In this document: piece after piece, positions 29,016 to 37,582 of the stretch
How the letters are laid out: the number at the start of each line of letters is the position of its first letter
How positions within the stretch are numbered: position 1 is the first letter of the stretch
Origin: Telluria aromaticivorans
Lineage (GTDB): Bacteria > Pseudomonadota > Gammaproteobacteria > Burkholderiales > Burkholderiaceae_D
Assembly: GCF_013003915.1 (NCBI RefSeq)
Contig: NZ_JABAIV010000005.1
Location: forward strand, 62,001-126,000
DNA length: 64,000 bases
Direction: 5' to 3'
Notes under the pieces: generated by a model
Seen by the model: only the letters and a program-made list of their open reading frames with translations
Databases searched by the model: none
Told to the model about the DNA's origin: nothing
Translations under genes and position numbers: made by a program

Positions 29016-30328
29016 GCCATCATCGCTTTCAACTGTTCGACGCTGCCCGGCATGGGGGCTTCTTCACGCGTGCCCTGGCACAGGAAGGCTTCGATATGCG
29101 GGTGCAGGCGCACCGCCTTGTCGGTTTCCGGATCGGCGCCGGGCACATAGGCGCCGAGCGGGATCAGGTCGCGCACGCGCGCATGGCGCGCCAGCGAGGC
29201 CTTGAGCTTGCGCGCTGCCAGCGCGTGTTCCGGGCCGACCACCTGCGCCATGCAGCGCGAGATCGACTGGGCGACGTCGATCGCCGGGTAGTGCCCGCGT
29301 TCGGCCAGTTCGCGCGTCAGCACGATGTGGCCATCCAAAATCGCGCGCGCCGAGTCGACCACCGGGTCCTGCTGGTCGTCGCCTTCGGCCAGCACGGTAT
29401 AGATCGCGCTCATGCTGCCTTTCGGGTTCTCGCCGTTGCCGGCCGATTCCACCAGCTGCGGCATGTTCGAGAACACCGACGGCGGATAGCCGCGCGTGGC
29501 AGGCGGCTCGCCCAGCGACAGCGCCACTTCGCGCAGCGCCATGGCGTAGCGGGTCAGCGAATCGCACAGCAGCAGCACGTTCTGGCCGCGGTCGCGGAAG
29601 TGGGCCGCGATCGAGTGGCACATCTCGGTCGCCATCACGCGCATCATCGGCGACTCGTCGGCCGGCGCCACCACCAGGACGGCGCGTTTCAGCCCTTCAG
29701 GGCCGAGCGATTTCTCGACGAATTCGCGCACCTCGCGGTTACGTTCGCCGATCAGGCCGACCACGATCACGTCGGCAACGGTCTGGCGCGTGATCAGGCC
29801 AAGCAGCACCGACTTGCCGACGCCGGAACCGGCCATCAGGCCGACCCGCTGGCCCTTGCCGATGGTGAGCATCGAATTGATCGCGCGCACGCCGACGTCG
29901 AGCGGCTCCTCGACCGGGGCCTTCTTTAAAGGATTGACCTTGGGGGGGATGGTCGACAGCGGCTGGTCGCCACCGAGCTTGCCCAGGCCGTCGATCGGTT
30001 CGCCCAGGCCGTTGACCATGCGGCCCATCCAGGACGGGCCGATCATCAGGTCGGCCTGCACCGGGGCGGGCAGCACCCGCGCGCCGGTCGCAAGCCCCGT
30101 GGCCTTCTTGAATGGCATCAGGTAGGAGACTTTTTCCTTGAAACCGACCACCTGCGCGTCGAGCCAGCCGCCATCGACGGTCTCGATGCGGCAGCGCTGG
30201 CCGGTGTGCAGCGGGCAGCCGACCGATTCCAGCAGCAGGCCCTGGGCGCCGACCAGGCGCCCGGTCGGGGTGGCGACCGGCACCGCGCCGAGTTCGACCG
30301 CGCGCAGGCGCGAGGCGAGGGCCGTCAT
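29012..30328 (-). CDS. fliI: Flagellum-specific ATPase FliI
   Basis: FliI is the hexameric ATPase of the flagellar export apparatus. The 438 residues include Walker A (GLMAGSGVGKSVLLGL near 161-176), the GERNREVREFVE motif, Walker B (NVLLLCDSLTRYAMA), and REVALSLGEPPATRGYPPSVF, all typical of FliI/SctN. The N-terminal beta-barrel carries PTGRLVGAQGLLLESVG. It overlaps both fliH (upstream) and fliJ (downstream) by four bases. Confidence 0.97.
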   Translation of the reverse strand: MTALASRLRAVELGAVPVATPTGRLVGAQGLLLESVGCPLHTGQRCRIETVDGGWLDAQVVGFKEKVSYLMPFKKATGLATGARVLPAPVQADLMIGPSWMGRMVNGLGEPIDGLGKLGGDQPLSTIPPKVNPLKKAPVEEPLDVGVRAINSMLTIGKGQRVGLMAGSGVGKSVLLGLITRQTVADVIVVGLIGERNREVREFVEKSLGPEGLKRAVLVVAPADESPMMRVMATEMCHSIAAHFRDRGQNVLLLCDSLTRYAMALREVALSLGEPPATRGYPPSVFSNMPQLVESAGNGENPKGSMSAIYTVLAEGDDQQDPVVDSARAILDGHIVLTRELAERGHYPAIDVAQSISRCMAQVVGPEHALAARKLKASLARHARVRDLIPLGAYVPGADPETDKAVRLHPHIEAFLCQGTREEAPMPGSVEQLKAMMA

Positions 30329-31014
30329 TCGCCGTCCTCGTCGTCGCCGAGCTGGTCGCGCACCTGGTCCATCACGGCCGACAGGCGGCCCTGGCAGCCG
30401 GCGTCGACTTCATTGTCGCCCGAGCGCACGCGGCATTCGCCGGGTTCGAGCGCCGGGTCGGGCAGCAGGGTCCATTTCTTGGCGCGCTTCGGATCCAGCT
30501 CGAGCACGCGGCGCAGTTCTTCCGGATTCAGGAACACCTCGACCTGGTCGCGCGACGGCGGCATCACCGACAGCGCTTCTTCCACCAGCGCCAGCAGCTG
30601 CACCGGCTGCAGCGCCAGTTCGGCGCGGATCACCTGGCGCGCGATCTTGCCGACCAGGTCGACCACTTCCTTGCGCTGGGCGGCGCGCATCTCAAGCTTG
30701 AGCTTCTTCAGGGCTTTGAGCATCGCGTCGACCGGCTTGGACAGCTCCTCGAAGCCGGTCAATGCCATGTCGCGGCCTTCTTCGATGCCGCGCTGCAGGC
30801 CTTCGCTCTGGCCGACCGGATAGCCGTCGGCGCGGCCCTGGTCCAGGCCTGCTTCATAGCCTTCGCGCTGGCCCTGGCGGTAGCCGTCGGCCAGCGCACT
30901 TTGCCATTCTTCGGCCGACGCGGCAGGGCTGCCTGCAGGGCCGGGCGCGCCGGGGCGCTGGGCCCCGGGGAACTGGTGCAGCGGAGGGAAGTGGTAAGCC
31001 CGGAATTGCTTCAT
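30325..31014 (-). CDS. fliH: Flagellar assembly protein FliH
   Basis: FliH is the stator-like partner of FliI. The ATG at 31014 (MKQFRAYHFPPLHQFPG) overlaps the fliG stop as ATGA and gives 229 residues; the frame is open further upstream, but that part lies inside fliG. The protein has a Gly/Gln-rich GxxxG-type helix near 50-85 (YRQGQREGYEAGLDQGRADG), the hallmark of FliH. The C-terminal E2-like domain runs about 110-220 (VDLVGKIARQVIRAEL, QVEVFLNPEELRRVLEL). Confidence 0.9.
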   Translation of the reverse strand: MKQFRAYHFPPLHQFPGAQRPGAPGPAGSPAASAEEWQSALADGYRQGQREGYEAGLDQGRADGYPVGQSEGLQRGIEEGRDMALTGFEELSKPVDAMLKALKKLKLEMRAAQRKEVVDLVGKIARQVIRAELALQPVQLLALVEEALSVMPPSRDQVEVFLNPEELRRVLELDPKRAKKWTLLPDPALEPGECRVRSGDNEVDAGCQGRLSAVMDQVRDQLGDDEDGE

Positions 31015-32033
31015 TCGGCGGTAGCCTCGGCAAACAGCTGGATGTCGATTTCGCCGGCGTCGGCCAGGCCCTTGACGGTGGCCATGATCTCGCGGCGGGT
31101 CTGTTCGATGCGCGACATCGGGACCGGGCCCGAACGGCGCATCAGGTCTTCGAAGCTCTGCGCCTGGCGCTTCGGCATCGCGGACAGGACCGCATCGCGC
31201 AGGGCCGGCTCGGCGCCCTTGAGCGCAACCGCCCACTGCTCCAGCGGCACTTCGTCGAGCAGGCGGGTGATGACCTGCTCGGTCTGGCGCGACAGGATGA
31301 AGAAGTCGTACATCGACATCTCGATCTGCGACACCACGTCCGGATCGTGGGCGCGCAGCAGCTCGACCATCCCGGCACGGTTGTCCTGCAGGCGGTTCAG
31401 GATCTCGGCGACCTGGCGCACGCCTTCCACGCTGGCGCTCTGGGTATCCAGGGCGGCCAGGCAGCGGTTCACCAGCTCCTCTAACTCGTGCAGCACGTCG
31501 CGGTCGATCTCGTCCAGGCGCGCCATGTTCAGCAGCACCAGTTCGCGGCCGTCCAGCGGCAGCGCTTCCAGGATCTGCGAGGCCATCGCGGGCGGCAGGA
31601 AGGCCAGGAACACGGCCTGCATCTGCACGTGTTCGTGCGAGATGAACTCGGCCAGCCATTTCGGCGAGGCGTACTGCAGGCGCGCCATCATCGGGCGGAT
31701 CGCGTCGCCATAGATCGTGTTCAGCACGCTGTTGGCGATGTCGTTACCCAGCGCCAGGTCGAGCGAACGCTTCAGGTAGCTGCGCGAGGCGCCATGCAGG
31801 CCGCTTTGCTGGCGGTAGTCGTCGAAGAAGTTCTGGACCGCGGTCTTGACGGTATCGACCTTGATGCCGCTCATGCGCGACATGACCTGGGTCAGCTCCA
31901 GCAACTCGTCGCGCTCGAGGCAGCGCAGCACGGCGGCCGCGCCTTCTTCGCCGATCGACAGCAGCACGATGGCGGCCTGCTCGACCGGGGACAGTGCGCC
32001 TTCGGCGCCTTCAGGGTTATTCAGCTCGGCCAT
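31011..32033 (-). CDS. fliG: Flagellar motor switch protein FliG
   Basis: FliG forms the torque-generating upper part of the C ring. The 340 residues start with QAAIVLLSIGEEGAAAVLRC, the N-terminal FliF-binding domain. The middle domain includes EFISHEHVQMQAVFLAFLPP, the EHPQ-like motif, and ASQILEALP. The C-terminal domain carries the charged helix with DVVSQIEMSMYDFFILSRQ and AVALKGAEPALRDAVLSAMP and MATVKGLADAGEIDIQL. Length is the family norm. It overlaps fliF by 17 bases. Confidence 0.95.
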   Translation of the reverse strand: MAELNNPEGAEGALSPVEQAAIVLLSIGEEGAAAVLRCLERDELLELTQVMSRMSGIKVDTVKTAVQNFFDDYRQQSGLHGASRSYLKRSLDLALGNDIANSVLNTIYGDAIRPMMARLQYASPKWLAEFISHEHVQMQAVFLAFLPPAMASQILEALPLDGRELVLLNMARLDEIDRDVLHELEELVNRCLAALDTQSASVEGVRQVAEILNRLQDNRAGMVELLRAHDPDVVSQIEMSMYDFFILSRQTEQVITRLLDEVPLEQWAVALKGAEPALRDAVLSAMPKRQAQSFEDLMRRSGPVPMSRIEQTRREIMATVKGLADAGEIDIQLFAEATAE

Positions 32034-33732
32034 GTTTTTTCTGTACCCATTGTTTGACGACTTCGGCGACGCGCTCAGGCTCTTTGCTGGCGAGGACCTT
32101 CAGGTGATCGACCATCACGTCCACAGCCGAACCGGCTGGCGGGAGGTCGTAGTTCTCTAACAGCGGGACCACCGGCATCGTGCCAGGGGCCGCGGCGTCG
32201 GGCGCTCCAAGAGCGGCCGGTGCGCCCGCCGGCAGGACCGCGGTGCCGGCGGCGCTTGCCGCGCCACCCGGCATGCCAGGCAGGGCAGGCGGTGCCGGAA
32301 CCATCGGCGGCTGCGGTGCCAGGCGGGTGGTCACCGCGCGCAGCAGCGGACGGGCCAGCAGGAAGTAGGCGAGCAGGGCGCCCAGGGCATACATGCCGTA
32401 ACCGGTCATGTCGACCACGTTGTCGCGTTCCTGCCACCATTCCTGGGCCACCGGGGCGGCCGGGAAGCTCAAGGAGGACACGGTCAGCACGTCGCCGCGT
32501 ACGGCATCGATGCCGAGGCCGCCGCGCAGGATCTTCTCGATATTGGCCAGTTCGACCGGGGTATAGCCGATCTTGGCATTGGCGGCGCTGGCATTGTTCA
32601 GCACCACCGCCACCGACAGCTTCTTCAGGCGGCCGCGCGAGCGTTTGATCTGGGTGATCGCGCGGTCGTAGGCGTACTGGCGGGTGGTGGCGTTCTTGCG
32701 TGCGCTGCCATTGTCCTTGTCGGCGGCGTCAGGATTCTGTGCATCGGCCTGCGCTGCGGCCGGGTCGGCCACCTGCGGCGGACGGTTCGACAGCGTGCCC
32801 GGCACGCCCAGGGCCATGCGGCTGCGTTCCATCTCTTCGCGCATCGCTTCGCTGGTGACCTTCGGCGCTTCGCCGTATTTTTCCTGGGTTTCTTCGATCT
32901 TGTCGTTGTCGACGTCGGCGGTGACGCTGACCTTGTAGTTGTTCGCGCCCAGCACCGGCGCCAGCAGTTCGTTCACGTTGGTGCGCACCGTGTCGGTATA
33001 GCGCTTGGCGGCGCCGTCGCCCTGCGACTGGCCGTCGAAGCCGTCGGCGAGGTCGACGCGCGAGGACAGGTAGTTGCCGGCCTGGTCGACCAGCGACACG
33101 CGGGCGGGCTGCAGGTTGGCGACGCTGCTCGAGACCATGTTGACGATCGCGGCGATCTGCTCGTTCGACAGCGAGCGGCCCGGCTTGACCGCCACCACCA
33201 CCGAGGCGGACGACTGGTCGCCGGCGCCGGCCACGAAGGAGCTCGACTTGGCGATGGCCAGGTGCACGCGGGCCGAGGCGATCGCGTCCATGGTCAGCAT
33301 GCTCTGCGCCAGCTCGCCTTCCAGGCCGCGGCGGAAGCGCACGTCCTGCACGAACGAGGACACGCCGAGCGGGTCGTTGCGGTCCATCAGTTCCAGGCCG
33401 GCCGGCAGCTGGGCGGTCACGCCCTTGGCGGCCAGCAGCATGCGCACCTTACCCAGTTCGCCGGACGGCACCATCACCTGGCCGCTGTCCGGATGGATGC
33501 GGTAGGGAATGGCTTCGGCTTCGAGCACGGTCATCATGTCGCTGGCGGCGACCTTTTCACGCGCGCCGAAGACCGGCTTGTAGTTGGACTGGTCCTGCCA
33601 CGAAACCATCATGACGGCGGCCGTGATGGCAACCGCCAGGCCCAGCAGCAGGGTGAAGTTGTTGCGCAATGCCGGCGGCAGCGACGGCAGCGACAGCTTG
33701 CCGGCGACGGCGGCCTTGAGGGAGGAAATCAC
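32017..33732 (-). CDS. fliF: Flagellar MS-ring protein FliF
   Basis: FliF forms the MS ring in the inner membrane. The 571 residues have a first membrane helix near 27-46 (FTLLLGLAVAITAAVMMVSW) and a second near 448-466 (YGMYALGALLAYFLLARPLL). Between them lie the periplasmic ring-building motifs (EAIPYRIHPDSGQVMVPSG, SSFVQDVRFRRGLEGELAQ, and SARVHLAIAKSSSFV) and a long ring-building insertion. The C-terminal tail binds FliG. It is second in the minus-strand operon after fliE. Confidence 0.96.
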   Translation of the reverse strand: MISSLKAAVAGKLSLPSLPPALRNNFTLLLGLAVAITAAVMMVSWQDQSNYKPVFGAREKVAASDMMTVLEAEAIPYRIHPDSGQVMVPSGELGKVRMLLAAKGVTAQLPAGLELMDRNDPLGVSSFVQDVRFRRGLEGELAQSMLTMDAIASARVHLAIAKSSSFVAGAGDQSSASVVVAVKPGRSLSNEQIAAIVNMVSSSVANLQPARVSLVDQAGNYLSSRVDLADGFDGQSQGDGAAKRYTDTVRTNVNELLAPVLGANNYKVSVTADVDNDKIEETQEKYGEAPKVTSEAMREEMERSRMALGVPGTLSNRPPQVADPAAAQADAQNPDAADKDNGSARKNATTRQYAYDRAITQIKRSRGRLKKLSVAVVLNNASAANAKIGYTPVELANIEKILRGGLGIDAVRGDVLTVSSLSFPAAPVAQEWWQERDNVVDMTGYGMYALGALLAYFLLARPLLRAVTTRLAPQPPMVPAPPALPGMPGGAASAAGTAVLPAGAPAALGAPDAAAPGTMPVVPLLENYDLPPAGSAVDVMVDHLKVLASKEPERVAEVVKQWVQKKHGRAE

Positions 33733-33757
33733 AGATGCGTCTCTTTATGAAGGAAGA

Positions 33758-34105
33758 TCAAACCGGGAGCTTGATCAGTTCGTCGACGGCGCCCATGACC
33801 TTGTTGCGGACCTGCATGAGCATCGAGAACGACAGGCTGGCCTGCTGGCTGGCCAGCATGGCGCCGACCAGGTCGTCGCTCTTGCCGGCGTCGACCGCGG
33901 CCATGCGTTCGCCGGCGGCGCGGTCTTCACCGTCCACGCTGGCGATGGCGTTCTTCATCGTTTGGGTAAATGAAAACTCGCTTGGCGAATTGTTAAATGC
34001 ACCCTGGGCCGACAGGTCGGCGGCGGGGGCGATCGCGAGGCGGTTGGCTTCGTTGGTGAGTGCGGCAAGGTCAGCTTTGATCAGACCGGCAAGTTCAGTT
34101 CCCAT
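33758..34105 (-). CDS. fliE: Flagellar hook-basal body complex protein FliE
   Basis: FliE links the MS ring to the rod. The 115 residues end with the family signature: MLASQQASLSFSMLMQVRNK and VMGAVDELIKLPV. The middle FTQTMKNAIASVDGEDRAAG matches FliE. It is the first gene of the minus-strand run and is divergent from fliM; 320 bases lie between the two starts. A weak GGA binding site precedes the start. Confidence 0.93.
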   Translation of the reverse strand: MGTELAGLIKADLAALTNEANRLAIAPAADLSAQGAFNNSPSEFSFTQTMKNAIASVDGEDRAAGERMAAVDAGKSDDLVGAMLASQQASLSFSMLMQVRNKVMGAVDELIKLPV

Positions 34106-34364
34106 GCGTCATTCCAATTAACGAGTACGTGTTGTTCGGGAGCGACAAAATGTGTCTTATTTTGCCGACGAGAGGCGCGGATCAAAGCCTCGATTGTTAA
34201 ATAATGATCTACGAACGGCCGTTTTATTCTTGACCCTGGTGCCTGCACTTACCTCTGTACGTATGGGGCGGGGCCGGGTGAAGCGATGCAATAGATATGA
34301 TCTTACCGTACGGCAAGTAGGAAATCAAAGGTGAATGTCAAAGTACCGGCTTCAAATCTCCATG

Positions 34365-34370
34365 TATAAT
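34365..34370 (+). promoter_or_regulatory. Candidate -10 hexamer for the fliM operon
   Basis: A perfect TATAAT lies 56 bases before the fliM ATG. No good -35 hexamer lies 16-18 bases upstream, so an activator may be needed if this is the promoter. Confidence 0.35.
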
Positions 34371-34384
34371 TGTTGCCTAGGAGA

Positions 34385-34420
34385 ATGAAAAAAACACATT
34401 CACCGTTACCCAGTCATTAA
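34385..34420 (+). other. 11-codon open frame upstream of fliM
   Basis: ATG 34385 to TAA 34418-34420 encodes MKKTHSPLPSH. AGGAG lies directly before it, though closer than the usual spacing. It ends 5 bases before the fliM ATG, which itself has no Shine-Dalgarno sequence, so translation of fliM could depend on reinitiation after this frame. It may also be chance. Confidence 0.25.
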
Positions 34421-34425
34421 TTAAC

Positions 34426-35346
34426 ATGCCGATGAATCCTCCAGACCGACCGCGGGCCACCCAGGGCGACTACCAGGTACTCGATCCCAGCCTGCTGGGA
34501 CGCCCTGTGCACCTGCTGCCAAAATTTGCGCGCCGCTTCGCCGATGTCCTGGGCACGGCCATGGCCGGGCCGGGCGGGCGCCGCTATTGGGGCGCGTACC
34601 GGCTGGCGAACCTGTCGTTCGAGCGCGCACCCGAAGAAGCGAGCCTGCGTTGGCTGGCAGTCGACGGTCCGCTGGGCACTGCCGCGGTCGCATTCGAACG
34701 CAGCCTGCTACTGGGACTCCTGGAAGGGCGCTACGGCCGCAAGAACGCACCGCAAACTGGCACCCCGGGCACACCGCGCGATACGTCTGCCGAGCGCGTC
34801 ACCGCCACCGAAGAGCGCCTGGCCGCGACCCTGGCCGCCCAGCTGGCGGAACAACTGCATGCCTGCGTCGCCGATGCCCTCGCCGACGCTGGTGCGGCGG
34901 GCCTCGACGCGGTATCCTCGGTGGATCCATTGACCCTCGGCGCACCTGCCGCGGCCAGCGCCCCGGGCAAGGCCGGCTGGGTCATCCGCGTGGACCTGCG
35001 CTGCGCACATGGGCAAGTCCAGGGCCAGGCCGACAGCCATTGCTGGATCGGCCTCGACCAGGAACTGATGGCGCATGTGCTGCAGGGACTGATGGACGAG
35101 CGCAGCAGCACGCGCACGGCGCGCAGCTCGGAGCCCCTGGCTACCGGGCTGTTCGTCAAGCTCGACGGGCGCCTGGCCAGCAAGGAAATCACGCTGGCCG
35201 CGCTGTTCGAGCTGAAGGTCGGCGACGTCATCCCGGTATCGGTCGGACGTGCCGACGTGCTGCTGGACGAATCGCGCCTGTTCACGGCCGCCGTGGCCGA
35301 ACACAAGGGCAAGCTCTGTTTAACCTCTTTTGAAGATGCCGAGTAA
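34426..35346 (+). CDS. fliM: Flagellar motor switch protein FliM, lacking the CheY-docking peptide
   Basis: FliM is the middle C-ring protein. The 306 residues have the CheC-like middle domain (PVHLLPKFARRFADVLGTAM, LSFERAPEEASL) and the C-terminal SpoA domain (about 225-300: DGRLASKEITLAALFELKVG, VIPVSVGRADVLL-ESRLF). In typical FliM the first 15 residues carry the CheY-P site (consensus SQ-EIDALL). Here the N terminus is MPMNPPDRPRATQGDYQVLD, without that motif, and no upstream in-frame start could restore it. The sequence is clearly divergent from standard FliM. Start codons at 34426 and 34432 are both possible. Confidence 0.85.
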   Translation: MPMNPPDRPRATQGDYQVLDPSLLGRPVHLLPKFARRFADVLGTAMAGPGGRRYWGAYRLANLSFERAPEEASLRWLAVDGPLGTAAVAFERSLLLGLLEGRYGRKNAPQTGTPGTPRDTSAERVTATEERLAATLAAQLAEQLHACVADALADAGAAGLDAVSSVDPLTLGAPAAASAPGKAGWVIRVDLRCAHGQVQGQADSHCWIGLDQELMAHVLQGLMDERSSTRTARSSEPLATGLFVKLDGRLASKEITLAALFELKVGDVIPVSVGRADVLLDESRLFTAAVAEHKGKLCLTSFEDAE

Positions 35347-35705
35347 TGGATATGAATTTGAATGAGCAACTGACTGGCTCCGACGTGATCATCGACGACC
35401 TCGACGGCGTCGATGCCGCCACCGCCGTCGCCGGCAAGAACGCCGCGCGCCAGCTGCCGCAGATGATGCGCCGCATCCCGGTGACGCTGACCCTCGAAGT
35501 CGGCTCGGCCCGCATCTCGCTGCAGGAACTGATGTCGATCGGCCCATCCTCGGTGGTGCCGCTCGACGCGCTGGCCGGCGAGCCGCTGATCATCAAGGTC
35601 AACGGTGCGCCGATCGGCCGCGCCGAAGTCGTCGTCGCCGGCGAGCAGTACGGACTGAAGGTCATCGACCTGGATGGCCTGAACCTGGACGCGCTGACTA
35701 AATGA
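35346..35705 (+). CDS. fliN: Flagellar motor switch protein FliN
   Basis: FliN forms the base of the C ring and helps dock FliH. The 119 residues carry a C-terminal SpoA domain (about 42-117): RRIPVTLTLEVGSARISLQE, PLDALAGEPLIIKVNGAPIG and AEVVVAGEQYGLKVIDL, all diagnostic. The start overlaps the fliM stop by one base, and the stop overlaps fliP by four. No fliO lies between fliN and fliP. Confidence 0.92.
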   Translation: MDMNLNEQLTGSDVIIDDLDGVDAATAVAGKNAARQLPQMMRRIPVTLTLEVGSARISLQELMSIGPSSVVPLDALAGEPLIIKVNGAPIGRAEVVVAGEQYGLKVIDLDGLNLDALTK

Positions 35706-36493
35706 TGTCGCCTGTCCGCGGCGCGCAGCTGCCGCTGCTGCGCCGTGCAGTGCCGGTTCTGGCCGGCGTGCTGCTTCTCGCATTGCTCACCTGTGCGCTG
35801 CCTGCCGCGGCCCAGCAGCAGCCGAGCATCCTGCCGGGCGTCATTCCCGGCTCGACCCAGGGCATGACGGTCAAGTCGCAGATCCTGGTCCTGATGACCC
35901 TGCTCGGGCTGCTGCCCGTGATGGTCATGATGATGACCAGCTTCACCCGTTTCGTGATCGTGCTGTCGCTGCTGCGCCAGGCCCTCGGCCTGCAGCAGGG
36001 CCTGCCGAGCCGCATCATCACCGGCATTGCGCTGATCCTGACCATCCTGGTGATGCGCCCGGTGGGCGAGGCCGTGTGGCGCGACGCCTTCCTGCCCTAC
36101 GACCGCGACAAGATCAGCCTGGAGGAAGCCCTGCGCATCGCGGAAGCGCCGGTCTCGCGCTTCATGCTGGCCCAGACCAGCAAGGCCTCGCTGGCGCAAG
36201 TCGCGCACCTGGCGGGCGAACCGGCCAACCTGGCGCCCCAGCAGCGTGGCTTCACCACCAAGCTCGCGGCCTTCGTACTGTCCGAGCTGAAGACCGCCTT
36301 CCAGATCGGCGCCATGCTGTTCATTCCCTTCCTGATCATCGACCTGGTGGTATCGTCGGTGCTGATGGCGATGGGCATGATGATGCTGTCGCCGCTGGTG
36401 ATTTCGCTGCCCTTCAAACTGCTGCTGTTCGTGCTGGTGGACGGCTGGACCCTGACCGTGAACACGCTGGTCGGCAGTATCCACGGTTATTAG
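35702..36493 (+). CDS. fliP: Flagellar export gate protein FliP
   Basis: FliP is a core subunit of the FliPQR export gate. The 263 residues begin with a signal-like hydrophobic stretch (VPVLAGVLLLALLTCALPA, probably cleaved near residue 39). The FliP signatures LLGLLPVMVMMMTSFTRFVI and VLSLLRQALGLQQGLPS follow, then the periplasmic loop and the C-terminal pair (FQIGAMLFIPFLIIDLVVSS, MGMMMLSPLVISLPFKLLL). The family's FliO partner is absent here. It is in the fliMNPQR-flhBA operon. Confidence 0.96.
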   Translation: MMSPVRGAQLPLLRRAVPVLAGVLLLALLTCALPAAAQQQPSILPGVIPGSTQGMTVKSQILVLMTLLGLLPVMVMMMTSFTRFVIVLSLLRQALGLQQGLPSRIITGIALILTILVMRPVGEAVWRDAFLPYDRDKISLEEALRIAEAPVSRFMLAQTSKASLAQVAHLAGEPANLAPQQRGFTTKLAAFVLSELKTAFQIGAMLFIPFLIIDLVVSSVLMAMGMMMLSPLVISLPFKLLLFVLVDGWTLTVNTLVGSIHGY

Positions 36494-36515
36494 ATAGAAC
36501 AAGAGACTGCCCGAG

Positions 36516-36785
36516 ATGAGTCCTGATATCGCTGTCGACCTGGTGGTCGAAGCCCTGCAGGTCGTGATGCTGCTGGTGCTGGTGCTGGTGGTGCCGGGCC
36601 TGGTCATGGGCCTGATCGTGGCGCTGTTCCAGGCCGCCACCCAGATCAACGAACAGACCCTGAGCTTCCTGCCACGCCTGCTCGTGACGCTGCTGGCCGT
36701 GATCCTGGCCGGCCACTGGATGACCACCACGCTGATGGACTATTGCGTGTCGGTGTTCCAGCGCGCCGCCACGCTCGCAAGCTAG
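36516..36785 (+). CDS. fliQ: Flagellar export gate protein FliQ
   Basis: FliQ is the small two-helix gate subunit. The 89 residues have membrane segments near 16-38 (VVMLLVLVLVVPGLVMGLIV) and 52-74 (LLVTLLAVILAGHWMTTTL). The conserved loop FQAATQINEQTLSFLPRL between them is the family signature. It follows fliP by 22 bases and precedes fliR by 17. Confidence 0.95.
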   Translation: MSPDIAVDLVVEALQVVMLLVLVLVVPGLVMGLIVALFQAATQINEQTLSFLPRLLVTLLAVILAGHWMTTTLMDYCVSVFQRAATLAS

Positions 36786-36802
36786 GGCAGGGCCGGTACC
36801 CG

Positions 36803-37582
36803 ATGGAGCTGGTCAGTTTCCTGATGCCCCTGATCGGCGCGCTGTGGTGGCCGTTCTGCCGCATCATGGCCATGCTCTCGACCGCCCCGGTGCTGGGCGA
36901 GGGCTCGGTCCCGGTGCCGGTGCGCGCGCTGCTGTCGGTGGCCCTGAGCTTCATGATGCTGCCGATGACCAAAGCCGGGACGATGCCCGACCCGTTCTCG
37001 CTGGCCGGCGTGCTCGCGATGGTCGAGCAGGCCATCATCGGCGGCGTGATCGGCCTGGCGCTGCAGTTCGCGATGGCGGTGGTCACGATGCTGGGCTTCC
37101 TGGCCTCGAGCCAGGTGGGCTTCTCGATGGCGCAGATGAACGACCCGGTCAACGGCCAGGCGTCCGACGTCATTTCGGGCCTGCTGTCACTGCTGGCGAT
37201 CCTGGTGTTCTTCGGGATCGACGGCCACCTGGTGCTGATGGGCGTGGTCGGCCAGAGCTTCAAGGCCTGGCCGGTGGGCGCCGGCTTTGGCCCGATGCTG
37301 CTGGAAGTGGTGGCGCTGAACCTGGCCTGGGTGTTTTCGGCGGCGATTCTGCTGGCGCTGCCGATCGTGTTTTCTACCATGGTGGTGCAGATTGGCTTCG
37401 GTTTCCTGAACCGGGTTGCGCCGAGTTTAAATTTGTTTTCGCTGGGCTTCTCGCTGGTGACGATCTTTGGCCTGCTGATGCTGGTGCAGCTGGTGCGTTT
37501 CATTCCCGAGCATTACGTCTCGATGACCAACCAGATCCTGGAGATGCTGCAGGAGCAGATGAGGATGGCGCATGGCCGATAG
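36803..37582 (+). CDS. fliR: Flagellar export gate protein FliR
   Basis: FliR completes the FliPQR gate. I place the start at ATG 36803 (259 residues, MELVSFLMPLIGALWWPFCR), which matches the FliR start; a longer frame would run back into fliQ. Six hydrophobic segments are visible, with the conserved ALQFAMAVVTMLGFLASSQV near 87-106 and GFGFLNRVAPSLNLFSLGFS near 195-214. The end overlaps flhB by 11 bases. Confidence 0.94.
   Translation: MELVSFLMPLIGALWWPFCRIMAMLSTAPVLGEGSVPVPVRALLSVALSFMMLPMTKAGTMPDPFSLAGVLAMVEQAIIGGVIGLALQFAMAVVTMLGFLASSQVGFSMAQMNDPVNGQASDVISGLLSLLAILVFFGIDGHLVLMGVVGQSFKAWPVGAGFGPMLLEVVALNLAWVFSAAILLALPIVFSTMVVQIGFGFLNRVAPSLNLFSLGFSLVTIFGLLMLVQLVRFIPEHYVSMTNQILEMLQEQMRMAHGR

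Larger units (their letters stand above)
34106..34425. promoter_or_regulatory. Divergent fliE/fliM control region
   Basis: This 320-base AT-richer gap must hold promoters for both the fliE run and fliMNPQR-flhBA. A perfect inverted repeat, CAAAAT (34146-34151) and ATTTTG (34159-34164) with a 7-base centre, lies about 40 bases upstream of fliE and is a candidate operator. TATAAT at 34365-34370 faces fliM. No convincing sigma-54 or sigma-28 site was seen, and no gene longer than the 11-codon frame at 34385. Confidence 0.5.

Noticed and set aside
31015..31659. An upstream extension of the fliH frame.
   Set aside because: It overlaps fliG in another frame; the ATGA overlap at 31011-31014 and the FliH-like start support 31014.
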